Source: Rhynchopus sp. YZ270_cl-10
Lineage: Eukaryota; Euglenozoa; Diplonemea; Diplonemida; Diplonemidae
Assembly (NCBI GenBank): GCA_964035575.1
Contig: OZ037872.1
Coordinates: forward strand, 1,178,001-1,242,000
Reading direction: 5' to 3'
DNA length: 64,000 bases
Under the pieces are notes generated by a model that was not told where the DNA came from, ran no database searches, and was given only the letters and a program-made list of their open reading frames with translations. Shown here piece after piece: positions 9,684 to 21,700 of the stretch; positions within the stretch are counted from its first letter, which is position 1; each line of letters begins with the position of its first letter. A program made the translations under genes and the position numbers.

Positions 9684-9693
9684 TTTCCCTTAG
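9684..9693 (+). promoter_or_regulatory. Candidate trans-splice acceptor before H2A
   Basis: The pyrimidine-rich TTCCTTTCCC is followed by TTAG, 80 bp before the H2A start. Use of this site is inferred. Confidence 0.35.
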
Positions 9694-9772
9694 CTACCAA
9701 CCTTCTGCTTCTACCAGCAAAACACATATTCTGCAGATATATTTCACCACCAACACAACCAAAAAACAAACA

Positions 9773-10261
9773 ATGGTCGGCGCAAAGAAGGGAGTGAAGA
9801 GGGGACCGTCTGTGTCTCTGTCTGAGATGTCTGGTCTGACCTTCCCTGTGGGGCGTGTGGGCAGTGCGCTGAAGAAGGGGAGGTACGCAAAGCGTGTGAG
9901 CCCCACAGCGGCAGTGTTCCTGACGTCTGTGCTGCAGTACTGCACAGGCGAGCTTCTGAACGTGTCTGCGAAGGCAGCGACGTCGGGGAAGAAGGCGAAG
10001 AACAAGAAGCAGCACCAGATCAAGCCCCGCCACATCTGCGTTGCCGTGCGTGAGGACAAGGACCTTGGTGACCTTCTGTCGAACGTGACGATTGCGGGTG
10101 GAGGTGTGGGTGGAGGAGTGCACGATGCACTCAAGGCGACTGACAAGAAGTACAGGAAGAAGTCCTCTGGCAGCGTGACGAAGAAGTCGAAGGGGAAGAA
10201 GGGTGGAAAGAAGGGCAAGAAGTCGAAGAGCTCCCCCAAGAAGTCGTCCCCGAAGAAGTAA
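9773..10261 (+). CDS. Histone H2A
   Basis: 162 residues. The H2A fold is clear: 'SGLTFPVGRVGSALKKGRYAKRVSPTAAVFLTSVLQYCTGELL' in outline, then a loop rich in Lys ('GKKAKNKKQHQIKPRHICVAV') that is longer than in canonical H2A but resembles the trypanosome form. The docking segment is 'VTIAGGGVGGGVHDAL', with Gly where canonical H2A has 'VLPNIQ'. The C-terminal tail is long and Lys/Ser-rich and ends in two SPKK motifs, matching the SPxK tail of the neighbouring H2B. There is no SQEY/F motif for H2A.X-type phosphorylation. It forms the H2A-H2B dimer of the nucleosome. Confidence 0.95.
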   Translation: MVGAKKGVKRGPSVSLSEMSGLTFPVGRVGSALKKGRYAKRVSPTAAVFLTSVLQYCTGELLNVSAKAATSGKKAKNKKQHQIKPRHICVAVREDKDLGDLLSNVTIAGGGVGGGVHDALKATDKKYRKKSSGSVTKKSKGKKGGKKGKKSKSSPKKSSPKK

Positions 10262-10475
10262 ACACGCTCTCGACATCTGTCGTTGGAGTTTGCCTGTATT
10301 TTGAACCCTCGCACCCGATTCACGGGTGCGAGGTGGTGTGACTGCGCACCGCATATTTAAAAAGAGCCTCGGCGACGTGTTTCATTTCTTTCTCCGTGCC
10401 CCACCCAAACACAAGCACAGCTACACACACCACATCCCACAGATTACCAAGACAACAACCCCACAACACAACAAG

Positions 10476-10913
10476 ATGCCACGCACACCTGCCAAGTCTG
10501 TGAAGAAGTCGCAGTCGTCGACTGGAAAGGACGGTGAGAAGAAGAGGAAGCCGAGGACGAAGCTGGACTACAAGGCCCCTGAGAAGAAGGACAAGAAGGG
10601 GAAGGTGGTGAAGAAGTCTGGCCGCTGGTTGCCCGGAACTGTTGCGATGCGTGAGATCAAGGCACTGCAGAAGGGGACGCAGCTGCTGATCCAGAAGGCG
10701 CCCTTCCAGCGCCTTGTGCGTGACGTGATGGACAAGCACAAGCAGGACATGCGTTTCCGTGCGTCTGCACTCGAGGCGATGCAGGAGGCAAGCGAGCAGT
10801 ACCTGATCAGCGTGTTTGAGGGTGCCGTGATCCTGCAGCTCCACAGGAAGAAGAAGACCCTCATCCAGAAGGACCTGAGCTACACCATCCGCATCCGTGG
10901 GGACAACCTGTGA
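10476..10913 (+). CDS. Histone H3 (strongly diverged tail)
   Basis: 145 residues. I place the start at the ATG at 10476 because it gives 'MPRTPAKSVKKSQ', an H3-like tail; the frame is open 50 codons further upstream in leader-like sequence. The fold is plain: 'RWLPGTVAMREIKALQKGTQLL', then 'IQKAPFQRLVRDV', 'FRASALEAMQEASEQYLISVFE' and C-terminal 'IRIRGD'. 'QKAPFQRLVR' is shared with kinetoplastid H3. In the tail, Lys4 is replaced by Pro and no ARKS context for Lys9 or Lys27 is present. Alpha-2/loop 2 is also unusual ('ILQLHRKKKTLIQKDLSYT'). A TATTTAAA element lies at about 10352. It could be an H3 variant, but it stands in the main histone cluster, so I take it as the bulk H3. Confidence 0.92.
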   Translation: MPRTPAKSVKKSQSSTGKDGEKKRKPRTKLDYKAPEKKDKKGKVVKKSGRWLPGTVAMREIKALQKGTQLLIQKAPFQRLVRDVMDKHKQDMRFRASALEAMQEASEQYLISVFEGAVILQLHRKKKTLIQKDLSYTIRIRGDNL

Positions 10914-11252
10914 ACGTGAGCACGAGCTGTTTCACTTGATTATTTCAAATTGTTTTATGTTTTTCACGCTTTTCCTCTGTAGGCTTGCTGGCCAAGCCAC
11001 TGCGAGGGGTGGATTACCACCAGTGATATTTGACTAAAAAAAGACACCACATTTTTGTTCCTGCCACCCCTTACCGAATCCGTGTTTTTGTGAGGTGACT
11101 CTCTGGGCACCAGGTTGGAAAAATGTTAATTCCAAGAGTAGCCGGAGCCCACAGAGGGTACATGGCACCAAATGGGGTTGAATACCACTCTCACACGCTC
11201 TTCTTTCATGCCACCCACTTCTCACAGTTCCCACAACACAAACACACTTACA
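10914..11252. other. H3-H1 intergenic spacer
   Basis: 339 bp with no gene seen. It contains a candidate 3' splice acceptor for the downstream gene and no recognisable histone 3' stem-loop. Confidence 0.5.
11190..11227 (+). promoter_or_regulatory. Candidate trans-splice acceptor before the H1-like gene
   Basis: Pyrimidine-rich CTCTTCTTTC and CCACCCACTTCT precede CACAG, 25 bp before the ATG. This is the clearest acceptor-like site in the cluster; the function is inferred. Confidence 0.45.
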
Positions 11253-11519
11253 ATGCCGAGGTTCGAGTCGATTGCGATTGCCAAGCCGGATGAGAAGCGC
11301 TCTGCCAAGATCAAGGCGGCAGCGAAGGCGAAGAAGGACGCTGTGAGAATTGCAGTGAAGAAGGTGAAGGACGCTGAGAAGCAGAAGCGTGCGGACGCAA
11401 GGGCCAAGAAGGCGGCAAAGAAGGAGGAGAAGGCGAAGAAAGCGAAGAAGGCCAAGAAGACCACCACGAAGAAGAAGGGAACGTCGACGAAGAAGAAGGC
11501 CAAGACCACGAAGAAGTAA
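11253..11519 (+). CDS. Small lysine-rich H1-like linker histone
   Basis: 88 residues from the ATG at 11253. I reject the upstream ATG at 11172 because it lies before the splice-acceptor-like CACAG. After a short N-terminus ('MPRFESIAIAKPDEK'), the protein is Lys/Ala-rich throughout and ends in KKTTTKKK-type repeats. There is no winged-helix globular domain. Kinetoplastid and dinoflagellate H1-like proteins are likewise only the Lys/Ala tail, so this fits a linker histone that binds DNA between nucleosomes. Position between H3 and H4 in a histone cluster supports the call. Other small basic chromatin proteins cannot be excluded. Confidence 0.75.
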   Translation: MPRFESIAIAKPDEKRSAKIKAAAKAKKDAVRIAVKKVKDAEKQKRADARAKKAAKKEEKAKKAKKAKKTTTKKKGTSTKKKAKTTKK

Positions 11520-11538
11520 GATTACACCAGCCGAAATA

Positions 11539-11869
11539 CCGTAAAAATATTTATTCTGGGCCGGAACAAAACTGGAACACCCCAAAAAATCGTCGATTGT
11601 TCCAGTTTTGTTCCGTACCAGCATTGTTTTGGGGGGGTATCCGTGCCTTGTCAAAAAAAAACGAGGAGTGCGACGAATTTTTTTTGCCCAAAGATGCACT
11701 ATGCACCTGGGTGGGGTGGGAATGGGGATAAAAATTCTACCCCAACAGAACTGTTCTGGGCCGGAACAAAACTGGGACACCCCCAAAAACCCCAAGTGTT
11801 CCAGTTTTGTTCCGGTCCAGTATACTTCTGTCTCAGAATAGTTACAGCCCAGAATAAATATTTTTACGG
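11539..11869. mobile_element. TA-flanked MITE, 331 bp, between H1-like and H4 genes
   Basis: The ends are inverted repeats of at least 23 bp (CCGTAAAAATATTTATTCTG) and are flanked by TA on both sides (11537-11538 and 11870-11871). Inside are fold-back copies of GGAACAAAACTGGAAC. A TA duplication fits Tc1/mariner-like or similar families. No coding sequence is present. Confidence 0.8.
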
Positions 11870-12049
11870 TATGACAGGCGCGACTTTGCACTAGTGTGCT
11901 GTACGTTTTGTGTTTTACGTTTTTGTTGTTTTTTTTATCTAAACATTCACCTCTGGGCTTGCGTGCAGGCTGCAAAGAGGGGTGGCAATTCCCACCACAG
12001 GCAAACCCGAAGAACAAAAATCTTCATGTAAACCAAAGCAGTACCCATT

Positions 12050-12109
12050 GTGATTTTTTCTTTTTTGCAATCTACCCCCCCACCCCTTTGCCTGAATCAA
12101 CCCCACCAG
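12050..12109 (+). promoter_or_regulatory. Candidate trans-splice acceptor before H4
   Basis: A T/C-rich tract ending CCCCACCAG, 25 bp before the H4 ATG and followed by ATATTTAAG. Confidence 0.4.
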
Positions 12110-12134
12110 ATATTTAAGACAAAGCAACACAAAG

Positions 12135-12476
12135 ATGGGTCCGTCCAAGTCTGCCAAGGGAAAGTCGGTTGCCTCCGGAAAGGCCGACAAGAAGACGACT
12201 GGAAGCCAGAAGCGCAAGGGCGCAAAGTCGAACAAAGGCCGTGGTATCACGAAGGGAAGCATCCGCCGTCTGGCCCGCCGTGGAGGGTGCAAGCGTCTTG
12301 CGAGCAGCGTGTACGACGAGGCAAGGGAGATCCTGAGGAACTTCGTTGAGCAGGTGATGAAGGACACCCACGCGCTGATGGAGGTGCGTGAGAACGCCCC
12401 TGCGAAGACGGTGCGTGTGGAGCACATCCTGTACGCCCTGAAGAAGCGTGGCCGCACCCTGTACGTCTCCAAGTAA
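12135..12476 (+). CDS. Histone H4
   Basis: 113 residues (canonical 103). Conserved parts are 'GRGITKGSIRRLARRGG', 'YDEAREILRNFVE' and 'ALKKRGRTLY'. The start of the fold and the 'SQKR' element resemble trypanosome H4. The N-terminal tail is replaced by a longer Lys/Ser/Gly-rich sequence without the repeated GKGGKG pattern and without the KRHRK basic patch that in other eukaryotes contacts the acidic patch and recruits Dot1. It pairs with H3 in the (H3-H4)2 tetramer. Last gene of the cluster; the dynein gene begins 273 bp downstream. Confidence 0.95.
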   Translation: MGPSKSAKGKSVASGKADKKTTGSQKRKGAKSNKGRGITKGSIRRLARRGGCKRLASSVYDEAREILRNFVEQVMKDTHALMEVRENAPAKTVRVEHILYALKKRGRTLYVSK

Positions 12477-12689
12477 GCATACGCCGACACTTGGTCTTCT
12501 TTGCCCTCTTTTCTTTGTTGACGCTTTACTGTCTTTTTTTTTTTTGTTCCCAAGCTGTACAGTTGCATGGCATCTGCTTCCTGCAACAGCACAGTGGCGT
12601 AATTGACGCCCCTTTTTCCATTTTCAAACGAAAACCACCCCCCCTCCCTTTGACAATAATAGCCCCCCCACATTTCACCCCACCCCCAC

Positions 12690-12701
12690 TCCACCTTTCA
12701 G
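12690..12701 (+). promoter_or_regulatory. Candidate trans-splice acceptor before the dynein gene
   Basis: A C/T-rich stretch (12640-12700) ends CCACCTTTCAG, 48 bp before the ATG. Confidence 0.35.
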
Positions 12702-12749
12702 GTACACGCAGGGGGGACATCAACAGCCCCCTACCTAACAAACTTTAAA

Positions 12750-15700
12750 ATGGAGGCAACACCTAATTTGGAAAGCATCCAGCAGCAGCAGCTGCAGCAA
12801 CAACTGCAGCAGCAACAACAACAGCGGCAGGAACCCCCTTCCTCAGGCAACGCCGATGCCATGCTGAGAGAGGGCTCCTCATTGAGCGCTGACGACCAAC
12901 TCCAGGTGCAGATGGCCCCCGGACCTTCCCAAGCTCTTACCTATGACAGCAAACAGTCGTCAACGGGGTTAAAAAATCCGTTTTTGGGGACCCCCAAAGG
13001 GCAGGAGGACACCGCAACGTTCTTTGAAAAGACTGCTGTGAAATGGATTATTGATCGGGTCACTAGCTCTTTGAAGGGTTCAGTACACAATCAGAAGGCG
13101 ATCAAAAAATGGAAATCTGGTGTCGACAATCCTGAATGCGTCAGAGCACTTGACACATTCATTCGAGGCGGGGAAATGATCTGTTTCTACGATGACATTG
13201 AGACAGAAACACTCAAGATGCTGGTAGGAACCTGCAACACAGAGCATCCACAAAAAACGGTAATATTTTGGCGCACATCCCAAGCCCGCGATGGATCTCT
13301 CACCAAAGAACCAGATGTATACGTTACCAACTTCCTGCCAGATCGTCTCGCAAACTTCCGCATCGAAATGGAGTCGATTTTCATCCCATACATGCTTGCA
13401 GGCAGCAAATCCGCAGTAACATGGCCTAAGGTAGTGCAGCACGATGTGATTCGGCAGGCGCAAAAATTTTCCGGCATTTTGCAGCATTTTGAAGGGCTTA
13501 TTAAAGGTACCGTTATTCTGCCTTTGCCGCCGGATATGCCGGTACTTAAGGCAGAGGTGTCGTCGACAGCAAAGGACAAAAAACGGCGTTCAATTCATAT
13601 TCAAGAAACTGCGATTGTTGAATGGTCGAGACACATTCGGAGTGTGCTTGCGGAGGAATCTTCGACGACGTTGGAGATGCTTGAAGCGCGTGGGATCTTC
13701 CCTGGGGCGTCTGAGGAGCTGAAATTCTGGCAAAAGAAGCATGACAAACTGCGTCACATTGTCCGCCAGCTCTCTTCGCCAAAGGTCCGGGTGGTCATAA
13801 CAGAGCTGACCAAGGTGCATTCTGCGTACGTTATGTCGTTTGATTCTCTCATGGACGACCTAGACGTAGCTTTGGTAGAGAGTTCTGACGTCACAATGCA
13901 TCTTTGCACCTTAAGAAAACCTTTGCATGCCCTCGAAACCGCCGAATTTCACGACATCCCTGGTGCCCTGCCTGCAGTGTTTCACATCATCTCGTTACTG
14001 TGGTTTACTTCGGCGCATTATGATATTAGAAGGTTGAAGGTTTTGTTTCGGATGCTGTCAAACACTGTTGTCTCCGCTGTTACAAAGTTTTTAACAGCGT
14101 CGGATCTCTTCAGCGATACAGCAGGGACGGTCCTCCAGAAATTGCAGGACTCTTTGGCGGTTGCGAGCAAATTCAAGGACACCTTCTTCTCTTACCGGAT
14201 CCAAGCGAATGCACAACCCGGAAAATCCTGGACAATCGAAGAAAGCAGCGTCTTTTTGAGGGTCGACAAAATTATTCAAAGAATTCGAGATTTGGTGGAG
14301 GTCTTTGAAATTAAAAGTAGGTTTTCTAGACTCAAGGATTTTGAACCTGGAGGCGATAGGGGAAATGAACTGCAAGAAGTGGTCGGGCATGTTTATGCAG
14401 AATTTCAACGCGAAACGTTAAGCTGGTCTAATATCGTTGCAGGGATTGTGGATCCTTCGTCGTCCGCTTTTGAGGAGAGCTACGCGAAGTTTATTTCGAA
14501 TGTTGAGCAACTTGATGACCGAATTGCGATGGTGGTTGGAAAATGCTTTCGGGAACGCGAGACGTACCAATCCCTCAAGCTCCTCGACTCCATGAAAGAA
14601 TGGAACTCTACCGCCATCTCTGTCGAAAAGGAAAGCCGTCTGCAGGAGCTTCTCACCGTCCTCCGCAGAGAAGTTGAAGTGTTGTTCCACCGCTTTGAAT
14701 CAGAGAAACACCTCTGGGGAGAAATCGAAGCAGGCGTCGCACCATTGCCGAACCACCTCCCCTGGCGTACTTCGCTTTGCATCTGGGTCAACTCTCTTCT
14801 TGACAGAGTAAAATTCCAGGTACAATACCTTCAACTGCTGTCTCGTAGAGTGTTCAAATCTCCGGAAGGTGTATCAGTGCTAAACCATGCACGCATCTTC
14901 GAAGAAACGCTAAATGCCTGGAGAGAATCAAAGCTGAGTGTCTGGAAAACCCAGGTAACGTCACTCTGTTTGGACCGTTTGGACAATACATTGCTGAGAC
15001 GTTTAGGGGGGTCGGGATTGTTGGTTGTCAATTTTGATAAGAATTTGGCGCAAGCCTTGGAGGATGTGTGGGCGATACAGTGCTTTGGGGTTGATCTAGG
15101 TCATAAGGTGAAATCTGTGTTTGGGCAGCGAGATGAGTTCCGTTCGACCATCGCGAGGCTGGAGGTGGTGGCGGCACAGTACAACCACATTGTCGATTCA
15201 GTCATCGAGGTAGAACGGCCCCTTGTCCGCAAATCGCTTGACGCAATCCACACCGTTCTCAACGAAGGTCTTGTCGAGCTAACCTGGCGGTCCCCACGAA
15301 CAAACGAATTCGTTGAGCGAATCTCTAAGGCAGTTTCGACGTTGCATGGGAATATGATGTTTTTGAAGGGCAATGTTTCGACGGTCATCAAAATCCTCAA
15401 AAACTGGAAGAACATGCACAAAGTCATTCACTTTTCCGAAGAGGAGTCTTGGGAGAGCAGGAAGAAGTCCATTTTGAACGAACTGACTGAACTTTGGCAG
15501 GGCGAATCCTCACATGGATTGACCGATTCTGAGAAGTGCGCGAGGAAATGGGTGCGGAAATGGCGTGAACGGGTTTCGGTCCGTCTACACTCTTTGGACG
15601 ACATTCTGAAGCAATACAAACGAATCCGTCGCCTCGTTGAATCCGGCCGCTCTTTGCTAAACGTCGACGCAAACTCACCTGCCTGGGGCGCCTACCTCGA

Positions 15701-18700
15701 CCACATCAACAACCTCTTCACCACACTCTTCGTTTCCTCCGTCAAAAAATCGCTGGAACACCTGCTCCGTTACCTCGAAGTTGTCCGCACCCTGGACACC
15801 TACGGCCGCTCCCTCGAACCCTCTCAGACCCTCGAAACCCCGCGAACAGAATCACGGTTAATGGCAATCAAATTAGTTCTACGCGATCATGAAGCAGAGT
15901 TTGACCCCTCTATTAACCGCGACGACTACGGCTCCGTGCAGTACCGCGTATACGAATGGTGCAATTCTGTCTTCGAGGTAGGCCGTCAACTTCCACGACT
16001 GGATGACCCCTCCAACCATTACTATGTCCTGCTGTTTGACCATCCGGAGTTGAATTTGCTTAAGGACGAGATTTTACGTTTAATGCTCTCTACGATACAA
16101 AAGCTTGAGGCTGTACGGATGGATTTTATGAAGTATTCATACCTATGGCAAGAGGACATAGAATCCTATGTAGAACGCTTTGCGGAGGGCAACCTTGCGA
16201 CGCGGAGTGGGGCAAATGGGAGAGTATCTGCAGAGCCCTTTGAAGATGCGGTTATGGAGTCCGATGATGAGGATGAACAAGAAATCGACTTTGGGTTTGC
16301 AGACGAAGAAGAGAAGGAGGACTGCAGGGCTTCCGAGGAAGGTACTGCACCCACGAATAAGCCCACAATCGCAGAGTTTGAGGCGCAGATTATCAAATAC
16401 GAACACCTCTCCGAGGAGATCTGCCAGCTGCCGTCGGAGGTGCACTATGGGTGGATCGTTCTCGATACGTCGCATCTCAAATCGGAGCTGGTACGCCTCT
16501 CGCACGAATGGCGCAGCAAATTCCTGAACTATCAAAAAAAGAGAGTCATCTCCAACCTCTCCCGCTTCAAACAATTTGTTCAGACAACAGAAAATGGCAT
16601 TTCCGTGAGCTCTTCGAACGACGTAGATTCGTACTCCGAGCTGGTCAAGGTGATGAAGCACCTCGCAAGGTTCCACTCTCATGCAGACCAATTTGACAAA
16701 ATGTACGAACCCTCCAAAAACGTTGTCGTTCTGTTGAAAAAGCATGACATTCACGTCCCTGGGTCTGTTTTGCAGGATGTAGAGAACTCTCCGGTTTTAT
16801 GGCGCGACTTAAAGAAGAAGTGTTTCATGGTGAATGAGCTGCTCTCTGTACGGCAGATGGAGGAGGTGGCGAAGATACGCCTTGTGGAGCACAACTTTGA
16901 GAAGCGGTCGCAGCTGTTCTACCGGAACTCCTTCCAGAAGAAGGAGCCGACGTCGCTCTCTGTACCGCCACGTCTTGCGTACAAATCACTCTCCGAGCTG
17001 CACGTTATGGTGCTCAACCTTGAATACCAACTGAAGGACCTTCGTGAAAAGCAGCAGCTCTTCCAGCTCATGCCCTCACCAGGGCGTGCGGTGCGGTCGT
17101 GCAGGACGGATCTCATGCTGCTCAAATACCTTTGGGATTCTACTGCATATGCGTCCTACCAAATGGAGGCTTGGAACCATGTGCCATGCACGTTGGTGAA
17201 CATTGCAGAGATGTCGGAGAGGGTCACCCGTCTCGTAACAATGATCAAAGGGCTAGATAAACGTGTGCGTCGTTGGGATGTGTATCATCAGATTGAGGCA
17301 AAGGCAAAGAACTTCTTAGTGTCGCTTCCGTTGATAGAGTCGCTGCGTACCCCTGCAATGCGGGTTATTCACTGGGAGGAGCTTATGATAAAGACCGGCG
17401 TGCATTTTGACTTCAAGGATCTGACCATAGAGAACCTCATCTCGCTGAACCTGCACAAATTCCCGGAGGAGGTGTCGAACATCGTGGGCAAGGCTTCCCG
17501 CCAGGCAGAGATCGAAGAGCAGCTCTCCTCCCTCGAGAGTGCCTGGAAGAACGTCTCTCTTGTGTTCGACACCAACACCGGGCTGGACTACCCATCGTTC
17601 ACTGTCCCCACGGAGGTGCAGGTAACCATTGAGGAGCACCAACTTCTGCTTCAGTCGTTGGCGCAAAGGAAGTTTGTATCGGAGTATCTCACCAACGTAC
17701 AGCAGTGGCAGAAGACGCTGGCGACCGTGGAGGGCGTGCTTGCGATGTTCGTCGAGGTGCAGAAGACGTGGCGCTACCTTATGACCATCTTTATCGGCTC
17801 CGACGACATTAAATCGCAGCTTCCACAGCATACACAACTTTTCTTGGAGATTGATGCGCAGGTGAAAGCACTATTACGAGAGGCTTCACGGTCTCCGGTC
17901 ATTGTACCGTTATGCTGCAATGAAGGACGTGAACTTGCACTGTCGACGTTGCAGAACCAGCTGGCGCAGTGTGAACGTGCCCTTGAAGGGTATATGGACC
18001 AGAAGCGGAAGACGTATCCACGGTTTTACTTTGTGTCGACACCGAATTTGCTTGAGATTTTGTCGAAGACTGGGAAGGATCCGAGACAGATCATGACGCA
18101 TATACCACGTGTCATGCAGGATGTGTTGTCCTTTGGTTTGGATGGATTCCTGGCTGTCAACGTGCATGGTAAAGGTGGTGAAACCTTCGACCTGGCCACC
18201 TCTGTTCTCTGCTCAGGCCGCGTCGAGCATTGGTTTCAAGCCTGCGCAGACTCTGTTGCCTCGACGATCTTCACCCTCATTGAACAGGCCCTGCTCTCAT
18301 ACTCCGGACGGTCCCGCCTTCAGTGGATTGAACAAAACATATCTCAAGTCATTCTTGTCACTTCCCATATTCATTGGACTGTCGACGTCTCCTCCACCTT
18401 TCATGCAATGGAAGAAGGCAACGAAGCTGCGCTCAAGGAACAGCACCGAAGATACCAGGATTACCTTCAGGAGCTGGTGTCGTTTGTACCAAGCGAGGCC
18501 TTGGATGGGGTGACGCGGAGGAAGCTGGTGAATATGGTGATCCAAGCATTGCATCAGGCGGACGTCATTCAACAGCTGATTGATAAAAAGGCGGACAACA
18601 AAAACGCGTTTTCCTGGCAATCCCAACTGCGCCACCGTCTCAACGAAAAGGCGCGAGGTGTTGTCGCAGAAATCTGTGAATGCCACTTCAACTACGGCGG

Positions 18701-21700
18701 AGAATACCACTCTGAAGCAATGCGCCTAGTCATCACCCCTCTCACAGAACGGATCTACATCACCTTAGCACAGAGCCTTCGTCTCAAGACCGGTGGTGCA
18801 CCAACAGGCCCCGCAGGTACCGGAAAAACCGAAACTGTCAAAGATCTTGCAAAGCAACTAGGTCACGCCTGCTATATCTTTAACTGTTCTGAACTCATGA
18901 CATTCAAAACCCTCGGGTCTGTCTTCAAAGGGCTCGCCTCTTCTGGAACCTGGGGGTGTTTTGATGAATTTAACCGCATCAGGCTTCCTGTTTTAAGCGT
19001 CGTTTCCCTTCAATTTAAACGTCTTTTTGACGCACAAAAGCAAAATTTGAAGGAGTTTTCGTTGGGCGCCGATGAGGTCTCACTCGACGCATCGTGCTCC
19101 ATTTTTGTTACCATGAATTTGGGGTATCTTGGACGTGGAGAGCTTCCTGGCAATTTGAAAGCAATGTTCCGCCCGGTCACAGTCGCATGCCCGGATTTAC
19201 CGGTAATCTGTGAATGCTTGCTGTTGACGGAAGGGTTTAAAGAGGTCAAGACGTTGTCGAGGAAGCTGACCCGGTTGTTTACATTGTGCAGCGATCTGCT
19301 GTCGGTGCAGACACACTACTACTGGGGGCTGCGTACGATCAAGCCGCTTCTCTCTGTGGCAGGCGCGATGAAGCGGGCCCGCTGTGTCCTCGACGAAGAG
19401 GCGCTCCTCATGCAGGTCCTCCGCGACTACACGCTCCCAAAGGTGATCTCTTCAGACATCGATGCGTTCCATGCTCTCCTCTCTGATGTGTTCCCAGGCC
19501 GCATCGTTCCGACAAACAAACGCGCGGAAGACTTTGACGCATGCCTCAAAAAGGCCTGCTCCACAAATGGTCTCCAACCAGAAGAAGGGCTTCTTGTTAA
19601 ATGCCAGCAACTCCACGAATTGATTAGGTTGCGTCATTGTGTCATGGTGTTAGGCAAGCCTGCTACAGGGAAGTCAACCTGTAGGCATGTTCTCATGGAG
19701 GCGTATAAACAGCAGGGGCAAAAATATGTGATTCAGGTGATCAATCCAAAGTCGATTACGACAGCAGAGCTCTTTGGGTCTATTGAAGGGAAGGATTGGG
19801 TTGATGGGTTGGCCTCTGGGATTATCCGTGCTTGCGCTGCATTGCCTCCGACGGAGTCTTCGTGTGTTGTGTTTGATGGGGATTTAGATACCGCTTGGAT
19901 CGAATCAATGAATACCGCTATGGATGAAAACAAGGTGTTAACCCTCGCCTCAAACGATCGTGTACAAATACCGGATGGCATGAAGCTCGTCTTCGAGATC
20001 ACCTCGCTTGAGTTTGCCACCCCTGCCACAGTGTCGCGAGCTGGCATTCTCTACATCTCCACGACCGACGTAGGGTGGCTGCCGCATTTACAGTCGTGGT
20101 TTGATAAAAAGAAAATGGCGTCCACGATTACCCCGCTTCTTGATAAATACGTACAGCGCTGCATTGATTGGGTGATGAAGGAAGGGGTGACGTGCCTTCC
20201 TCAAACAGAGTTCTCCTTGGTCAGGCAGTTGTGCGCATATGTTGACCTGCTCCTGAAGAAGGAGCAGACCGCATCTGGGGTAGGGAATGAGAGAGAGGCG
20301 GAACATTGGTTTGTGTTTGCATGCATCTGGGCGTTTGGGGGGACGTTGACGACAGAGGGGTCGCAGAGGCTTCGGTTTGATCGGTGGTGGAGGCATGAAT
20401 GGAAGATCTTAAAATTCCCTGAAAGCGGAACCGTTTTCGACTATTTCATTTCACCCGAATCAAAGAAGCTTGAGAAGTGGGCCGACACAGTAAAAAAATC
20501 ACTTCTCGCAACGCAAGCTACACCATACAGTTTCATCCCTACTGCGGGTACTGCAACGATTCAGTTTTTCTTTGATAAGCTCATTGCGACACAACAACCT
20601 GTCCTCCTCTGTGGCGGCGATGCAACCGGAAAAACGATGTTAGTACGTGACAGAATGAAGGCCCTCCCCGAAGCCACTACCTTTCATTACATTAGCTTCT
20701 CGTACTCTACTACTAGCGCGGTGCTGCAGACGCAGCTGCAGCAGAAGCTTGAACGTAAAATGGGGCGCAGATGGGGCCCGGTAGGTTCGAAGAATTTGGT
20801 TTGGGTGCTGGATGATGTGAACACCCCTGCACCTGACAAATACAACACACAGACGGCGATAGAACTGCTCAGACAGTTTCTCGACTACTCCACGTGGTAT
20901 CAGAAGGTACGATGGCAGCCTATCGCCATATCAGATGTACAGTTGCTGGCATTGTACAATCCGACGATAGGTTCGGCAAAGGTGAACCCACGCTTCCAAA
21001 GACACTTCGTAAACCTGCAGATGCCTGCGACGACAAGGGAAAACGCGTCGCAAGTTTTCACAAAGCTTCTGATGGATTCCCTCGGTCGTTGTGGCTACGA
21101 TCGAGGCCTCAAATTGGTTGAAAAGCTTGTAACTGCGACGCTCGATATCCACGATACTATCAAAAAGGACCTTCCAAAGACTGCCGCAAAATTCCACTAC
21201 AGCGTGAACTTCCGCCACCTCTCGCATGTCTTTGTTGGGATGACCAACGGTCTTTCCCCTATTGCTAATGCACACCCTTCTCCTCCTGCATTAGGCGCAT
21301 CGCACCAAAGCGTTATGACAAAAGAAGCGCAGGCGTCGGTAGCAAAGCTGTGGCTGCATGAAGTGCAGAGGGCGTACACAGACCGGTTAATGGATGCGAA
21401 GGATGTGTCTGCTTCACGAATCATCATCAAACGAACGTTGGATCAGCACTTTGTACAGGAACACTTTTATGAGTCTCTTACCACGCAACGGCTGTTATTC
21501 TGCAATTTCTCTGAAGACAAAAAGGACTGTCGTGACAGCGTGCAGGTCGACACCGTCACCGATCTTGTCAAAATGATTACCGCTCTCCGCGAGGACGACT
21601 CAGAAATCGTTCTCTTCGAAGAAGCAGCCGAGCATGTCCTCCGTGCATGCAGGGTGCTCGAAAAACCTTCAGGACACCTTGCTTTTATTGGAGTCGGGGG

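Noticed and set aside
9063-10864. Long minus-strand frames opposite the histone genes (up to 380 codons)
   Set aside because: They are antisense shadows caused by high GC at third codon positions; they contain Arg/Leu-rich nonsense and the + strand encodes unmistakable histones.
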